From: CALCKU01 sp964654665
GTDB lineage: Bacteria; Pseudomonadota; Alphaproteobacteria; Caulobacterales; Maricaulaceae
Assembly: GCA_964654665.1 (NCBI GenBank)
Contig: CAZZKV010000037.1
Coordinates: forward strand, 1-18,004
DNA: 18,004 bases
Direction of reading: 5' to 3'
Below the pieces are notes generated by a model. The model made no database searches and was not told where the DNA came from. It saw only the letters and a program-made list of their open reading frames with translations. The stretch's first letter is position 1; the number at the start of each line of letters is the position of its first letter. Both the position numbers and the translations under genes were made by a program. This document shows positions 13,983 to 18,004 of this stretch, one piece after another.

Positions 13983-16499
13983 TTATTGGCACATATACAT
14001 ATAATTGCCGCAGGATTTCATGAAGTGAATATCTGTGCCATTGGCCCCGCGTATACGAAAGGCTTCTAGGTCGTTTTTTGACCGGACATTAAGCTGTGAG
14101 ACAGCAACACCGTGAAAATCCCCAAACCCTAATAACCCTTTTGCACCTTGCGGAAGTGTATCTTCGCTAAAGTCAGAAGCTTGTATCTCAGAAAAACCAC
14201 CCTGATACCCGATCGATCGTGCAAGATAATTCAGATAAGCTGCATCGAAACTATTGTTCTCATAGCGCTGTCGTAATTTATCGTAGAATCCTGATGGGGA
14301 TAAACCATGACTATCTCCAAATTGCGGATATGTTCCCAAACGTACAACAGAAATAGGTGTTACATAACTCGGTACATTAAAGATAAAAGTTTCAGACTCC
14401 GTGCAGACACGGTCAATATAGCCTATTGTAGCGCGCGTAGGTTCCGCCGTTTCGATAGTGACCGGTTCGGTGTTTGGCGTAGCTACGGGCGCTGCTTCGG
14501 GTTCAGATGAACTGGTTTGTTCCGTTGCTTTGGCTTCAGCTTCGGCCGCTATTGCGGCGGCTGCAGCAGCGGCCTGTTTGGTTTTACGTTCAGTTTCAGC
14601 TTTAATAGCGGCTGTTTTCTTAGCGGCCGCAATCCTTGCGGTTTCAACTTTGGCGGCGGCAGCCGCCTCCGCCTTTTTAAGAGCGCCTCTATCCATACAG
14701 CTTTTCAAGCCAAAGGTGAATAATAAGAGTAAAAGAAGCAGTAATAGCCATTTTAGCCATCCCCAGTTCAATCCGTTGCTGCCTGCGGGCGTAACGGAAC
14801 TGGTTGCCGCTGCAATGGGTGCCGCCGCAACCACAGGCGGCGGAGCCGCCACAGCCGCTTTTTCCTTACGTAGGCAGCTCCGGCCAACCTCGCGGCCTGT
14901 TTCATCATAAAGCACATCAATATAATGCGCCCCTTTTTCGATCTTTTTATAATATTCTGGATTGTCTTTTAGGCGCAGCACGCCCGAAAGCTCAATATCG
15001 CGGGCTTTGGCTGTCGGAAACCCTTCGCTGCGTAGCCGTACATCGCCGTCATCACCATATAAAACGAAATAAAACTGGCCATTATTATGTTTAAAGAAGG
15101 CCACATTATTTATTGTATCATTGATCTTATGCCCTCGGTAAGCATCACAGGGTAAATAATCATCAGCTTTATCTGCTGATTTAACAGGTTTGGCTACCGC
15201 TGTTGTTCCTGCGACAATCGCCGCTGTTGCTGCAACGGGAGCCACTTTCGCTATTTTAGATATGGGTGGTGTAGTTGGTTTTTTGCGCTTACCTAAGAGA
15301 TATGCGGCTCCAGCAGCAGCACTTGCCGCAGAACCATACCACACAGAACGTGCAATTTCTTTACCATTTCCTGCTTTCAACCGGTAATCAAATTTGCCAT
15401 TTTTAAGTGTACGATATTCATAGCGGTTTTCGAGTTTCATATTTTTACGAACGGATTCGCGTCCAGTTTCCATTGCCGCTTTTGTTGGATATCCTTCGGA
15501 AATTAGTTCGATTTTCCCGTTACTATATACAGCAAAATAATGCTGCCCATCTTTCGCTTTAAAGGTTGAAAACCCGCTCTCTTTTTTCTTGGTTTGTTGT
15601 TGATAAAAAGTAAGCGGTTTATAATTATCCTCCGTTCGGGTTCTGCGTTTTTTCGGTGCTTCGCCGCGTAATTTCGCTGCTCCAGCTGTTGCTGCAGCGG
15701 CAGAATTGTACCAAATTGATGTGGCGATCTCTTGGTGATTACCTGCGTTTAAATCAAAATAATGTTTTCCGTTTTTATGAATATGATGCTGATAACGGGC
15801 TTTAATCGACATATTTTTTTTAACCGATTCAATTCCGTTATCGCGGCCCACTTTAGCCGTATAACTTTCGGAAATCAGGATAATCTTTCCGCTTTGATTG
15901 TAGGTGAAGTAATGTGCGTCACCATCACTAAATGGATCAAAACCATCCTGTACGCCATTGATTCTTTTTTCGTAAAAAGCGAGGGGATGATAGTTTTCAA
16001 TTCGGTTTGTAGATTTTTTTCCCGTATTTCTAGGTGAGCTGATTTGTGATTTAGGTTTTACCGATTTTTTTGTAGTATTTTTTTCCAACACCCCCTTTTT
16101 TGGTACTGTTTTTTTAACCTTGATCGCTCCGGCAGATTGCCCACCTATGAGCGTTGCGGAAAAGCGCCGCGCTGTTGCTTCGGATGTAAAGTAAGGGCTG
16201 ATAGCAACTTCTTGGCCATTACCGGCCACAATTGAGAACCTATGTTTCCCGGCGTTATCTTTGAAAAACCGATACCGATCCTCCAGCTTCATATTTTTTG
16301 TCACTGAAGCAATCCCGTTATCTCGCCCGGCAACGGCTTTATAGGCTTGGCTCAATAGTGCGACATCACCGTCAATGAAATATGTGAAATAATGGGTACC
16401 CTCTTTGGTAAAAGCTACAAACCCTTTATCTTTATTGGCTGCATTTTTTTTATAAAAACTCGTTGTTTGATATTCATCCTGATTATGATCCTGCGCCAT
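13983..16499 (-). CDS. Membrane-anchored multi-unit YegP/DUF1508-like protein
   Basis: 838 residues. Four units of about 100 residues, at about 12-120, 167-285, 289-405 and 444-545, each resemble a doubled YegP/DUF1508 motif. The first half has HYFTY...GKIILISESY...GRDNGIESVKKNM, and the second half GKHYFDLNAGNHQEIA...WYNSAAAA. The fourth unit is the most divergent. Lys/Thr/Ser/Pro-rich linkers separate some units. One hydrophobic segment (about 575-600, WLKWLLLLLLLLLFTFGLKS) leads to an Ala/Lys/Glu-rich helix (600-690) and a C-terminal domain of about 140 residues (QFGDSHGLSPSGFYDKLRQR onward, ending CGNYMYMCQ) that I cannot assign. No signal peptide is visible. Basic residues right after the membrane segment make topology uncertain. 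GGGAGGG precedes the ATG by four bases. DUF1508 function is not established; a scaffold or sensor between membrane and cytoplasm is inference. Confidence 0.82.
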   Translation of the reverse strand: MAQDHNQDEYQTTSFYKKNAANKDKGFVAFTKEGTHYFTYFIDGDVALLSQAYKAVAGRDNGIASVTKNMKLEDRYRFFKDNAGKHRFSIVAGNGQEVAISPYFTSEATARRFSATLIGGQSAGAIKVKKTVPKKGVLEKNTTKKSVKPKSQISSPRNTGKKSTNRIENYHPLAFYEKRINGVQDGFDPFSDGDAHYFTYNQSGKIILISESYTAKVGRDNGIESVKKNMSIKARYQHHIHKNGKHYFDLNAGNHQEIATSIWYNSAAAATAGAAKLRGEAPKKRRTRTEDNYKPLTFYQQQTKKKESGFSTFKAKDGQHYFAVYSNGKIELISEGYPTKAAMETGRESVRKNMKLENRYEYRTLKNGKFDYRLKAGNGKEIARSVWYGSAASAAAGAAYLLGKRKKPTTPPISKIAKVAPVAATAAIVAGTTAVAKPVKSADKADDYLPCDAYRGHKINDTINNVAFFKHNNGQFYFVLYGDDGDVRLRSEGFPTAKARDIELSGVLRLKDNPEYYKKIEKGAHYIDVLYDETGREVGRSCLRKEKAAVAAPPPVVAAAPIAAATSSVTPAGSNGLNWGWLKWLLLLLLLLLFTFGLKSCMDRGALKKAEAAAAAKVETARIAAAKKTAAIKAETERKTKQAAAAAAAIAAEAEAKATEQTSSSEPEAAPVATPNTEPVTIETAEPTRATIGYIDRVCTESETFIFNVPSYVTPISVVRLGTYPQFGDSHGLSPSGFYDKLRQRYENNSFDAAYLNYLARSIGYQGGFSEIQASDFSEDTLPQGAKGLLGFGDFHGVAVSQLNVRSKNDLEAFRIRGANGTDIHFMKSCGNYMYMCQ

Positions 16500-16522
16500 A
16501 TAACCCTCCCAATATATTTTAT

Positions 16523-16553
16523 ATTATAGTAAGCTTAGGATAAATTGTATCAA
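16523..16553 (-). promoter_or_regulatory. Candidate promoter of the YegP-repeat gene
   Basis: On the minus strand TTGATA (16548-16553) and TATAAT (16523-16528, exact consensus) are 19 bases apart; reading CTATAA as the -10 makes the spacer 18. The -35 box overlaps the T tract of the rarA terminator, so the two signals are packed together in an 89-base space. Confidence 0.5.
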
Positions 16554-16590
16554 AAAGTAAGACCTTCCCTCTTCAGGTAACTCAAGGTCT
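16552..16590 (-). terminator. rarA: Rho-independent terminator after rarA
   Basis: On the minus strand AGACCTT (16584-16590) pairs with AAGGTCT (16560-16566) around a 17-base loop and is followed by TAC and five Ts. The stem begins within the rarA stop codon, so termination is immediate. Confidence 0.6.
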
Positions 16591-17887
16591 ATTTATCCCC
16601 TCTTTTTATGTCCCATTCGTCTACCCGTGCTTTTATAGCGGCTTCGCGCCCGGCTTGGGTTGGGCGATAAAAGCGTTGGCGTGCCATTGTATCGGGAAAA
16701 TGAGACTGACCTGAAAACCTGCCATCTACATCGTGATCATATTGATAGCCTTGGCCATACCCAAGGTCTTTCATCAATTTTGTCGGTGCGTTCATGCTAT
16801 GGGAGGGTGGCGGTAGAGAACCCGTTTCTTTGGCCGTCTGCATAGCCGTTTTAAAGGCTATATAAGCTGCATTAGATTTTGGCGCGCTTGCGAGGTGAAT
16901 AACAGCATGGGCCAAGACAAGCTCACCTTCGGGTGAACCTAAAAGACGGTATGTACGTTCGGCTTCATTGGCTATCATTAAAGCCGTAGGGTCGGCAAGA
17001 CCAATATCTTCGCTGGCCATACGTACAAGGCGTCGAGTAATATATCGGGGGTCCTCGCCGCCCGTTAACATACGGGCGAGCCAATAGAGCGCTGCATCAA
17101 TATCCGAAGCGCGTACAGATTTATGCAACGCCGAAATCAAGTTATAATGATTCTCGCCCGATTTATCATATATGGGCGCGCGTTTTTGTAAAAGCGCAGA
17201 GACAGCATCTCCATCCAAAGGCGTTGACGGATCGGCTGCAATAATTTCTTCGATTAATCCTAAAAAATAACGTCCATCACCATCGGCAAGTTTTATAAGG
17301 GTGGTTTTTCCATCAATAGTCAAGGGTATGCTGGCGCCGGTTTCTTTGCGCGCCCGAATCAATAATTGATCCATAGCGTCAGCATTCAGTGCGTTTAAAA
17401 CAAAAACCTGCGTACGTGATAGTAAGGCGCTATTAATTTCAAAACTGGGATTTTCCGTGGTTGCCCCGATAAGCGTAACAATACCTTCTTCAACATAAGG
17501 CAAAAAACCATCTTGTTGTGCACGGTTAAAACGGTGAATTTCATCAATAAACAACAAAGTCCCGCGCCCTGTTTCGCGCCGAGCTTGAGCTTGGTTAAAG
17601 GCTTTGCGTAAATCCGCTACGCCGGAAAAAACAGCTGAAAGTTGGACAAATTCCAGATCGGCCTTGCTGGCAATGAGTCGTGCAATCGTCGTTTTGCCTA
17701 CCCCGGGTGGTCCCCAGAGAATGAGCGAGGCTAGCCGTCCTGCTGCTAGCATCCGTCCCAAAGGCGACTCGCTAGCTAGAAGATGATCTTGGCCAACGAC
17801 ATTTTCGATATTTTTTGGACGTAAACGCTCAGCCAAAGGGATAGGTGCGCTATCAGATAATCCAGCAGATTGAAACAAATCAGACAT
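16589..17887 (-). CDS. rarA: Replication-associated recombination protein A (AAA+ ATPase)
   Basis: 432 residues, full length for the RarA/MgsA/WRNIP1 family. Walker A is WGPPGVGKTTIAR with Lys65, Walker B is LLFIDEIHRFN, and sensor 1 lies in LIGATTENPSFEIN. The C-terminal part has HKSVRASDIDAALYWLARML, the MASEDIGLADP motif and the late LPPPSHSMNAPTKLMKDLGYGQGYQYDHD region typical of the tetramerisation domain. RarA is a clamp-loader-like ATPase acting at stalled replication forks with SSB and the replisome. The ATG at 17887 is preceded by AAGG about nine bases upstream, inside a possible hairpin (17893-17917). It is the only gene of its transcript up to the terminator at 16590. A partial frame lies 51 bases upstream on the same strand. 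Confidence 0.97.
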   Translation of the reverse strand: MSDLFQSAGLSDSAPIPLAERLRPKNIENVVGQDHLLASESPLGRMLAAGRLASLILWGPPGVGKTTIARLIASKADLEFVQLSAVFSGVADLRKAFNQAQARRETGRGTLLFIDEIHRFNRAQQDGFLPYVEEGIVTLIGATTENPSFEINSALLSRTQVFVLNALNADAMDQLLIRARKETGASIPLTIDGKTTLIKLADGDGRYFLGLIEEIIAADPSTPLDGDAVSALLQKRAPIYDKSGENHYNLISALHKSVRASDIDAALYWLARMLTGGEDPRYITRRLVRMASEDIGLADPTALMIANEAERTYRLLGSPEGELVLAHAVIHLASAPKSNAAYIAFKTAMQTAKETGSLPPPSHSMNAPTKLMKDLGYGQGYQYDHDVDGRFSGQSHFPDTMARQRFYRPTQAGREAAIKARVDEWDIKRGDK

Positions 17888-17938
17888 GGTAAAACCTTAC
17901 GGTCCCATACGAAGGTTCACAAGCGATTAGCTACAGGG

Positions 17939-18004
17939 TTATGCAATATTGCCGATCAGCTTGAGATTAGGCGTCTTAAGGCCGAGCTGCGCCGCGTCAC
18001 TGAG
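17939..18004 (-). CDS. Possible C-terminal end of an upstream gene (5' part outside window)
   Basis: An open minus-strand frame enters from the window edge and ends in TAA at 17939-17941, giving 21 residues: LSDAAQLGLKTPNLKLIGNIA. It is the longest of the three minus-strand frames in this stretch and points toward rarA in the same orientation. A Do/HtrA-type serine protease is often found at this place in alphaproteobacteria, but 21 residues do not allow a family call. Confidence 0.35.
   Translation of the reverse strand, partial: LSDAAQLGLKTPNLKLIGNIA

Overview
The window looks like chromosomal DNA from an alphaproteobacterium with modest GC content, probably an aquatic one. The main reason is the block in the order histidine phosphatase, xseB, ispA, dxs, tlyA, an arrangement familiar from that class, supported by rarA, lepB and a long Sua5-type tsaC. 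Genus cannot be told from the sequence. Two runs of exactly 100 N mark scaffold joins, so this is a draft assembly.

Layout. 4-80 (-): tRNA-Arg(ACG). 81-514: gene-free leader with a candidate promoter. 515-4057 (+): three consecutive exported glycine-zipper proteins, each with its own ribosome-binding site. Rho-independent terminators follow the first two, and a hairpin follows the third. All three share a signal peptide and a Gly-rich membrane-seeking segment but carry unrelated low-complexity tails: a Tyr/Ser-rich tail plus basic coiled coil; a charged 46-residue repeat resembling alveolin 'VP/EK' repeats; and four near-perfect HRGFRGHNRGFRG units. The second gene spans both N runs; closing them restores a single 1317-bp frame. 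4114-5928 (-): a compact operon of an Lrp/AsnC regulator, an SDR protein lacking most of the catalytic tetrad, and a DsbA-fold HCCA-isomerase-like protein. It is divergent from an indoleamine 2,3-dioxygenase homologue (6022-7188, +). 7185-11616 (-): the phosphatase-xseB-ispA-dxs-tlyA operon, with overlapping or nearly abutting genes and non-ATG starts. 11716-12090 (+): a small LRAT/NlpC-P60-like protein. 12102-12869 (-): lepB. 12986-13939 (+): tsaC/sua5. 13983-16499 (-): an 838-residue protein with tandem YegP/DUF1508-type units, one membrane segment, an Ala-rich helix and an unassigned C-terminal domain. 16589-17887 (-): rarA. 17939-18004 (-): a probable C-terminal fragment of the next gene.

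How they work together. Dxs and IspA supply isoprenoid precursors; TlyA, TsaC, LepB, XseB and RarA are housekeeping (rRNA and tRNA modification, secretion, DNA repair). The divergent AsnC/IDO arrangement suggests amino-acid-responsive control of tryptophan oxidation, although no kynurenine-pathway partner is visible here. The glycine-zipper cluster and the YegP-repeat protein are the least explained parts and the best candidates for something undescribed, probably in the cell envelope. No mobile element, CRISPR array or prophage was seen.
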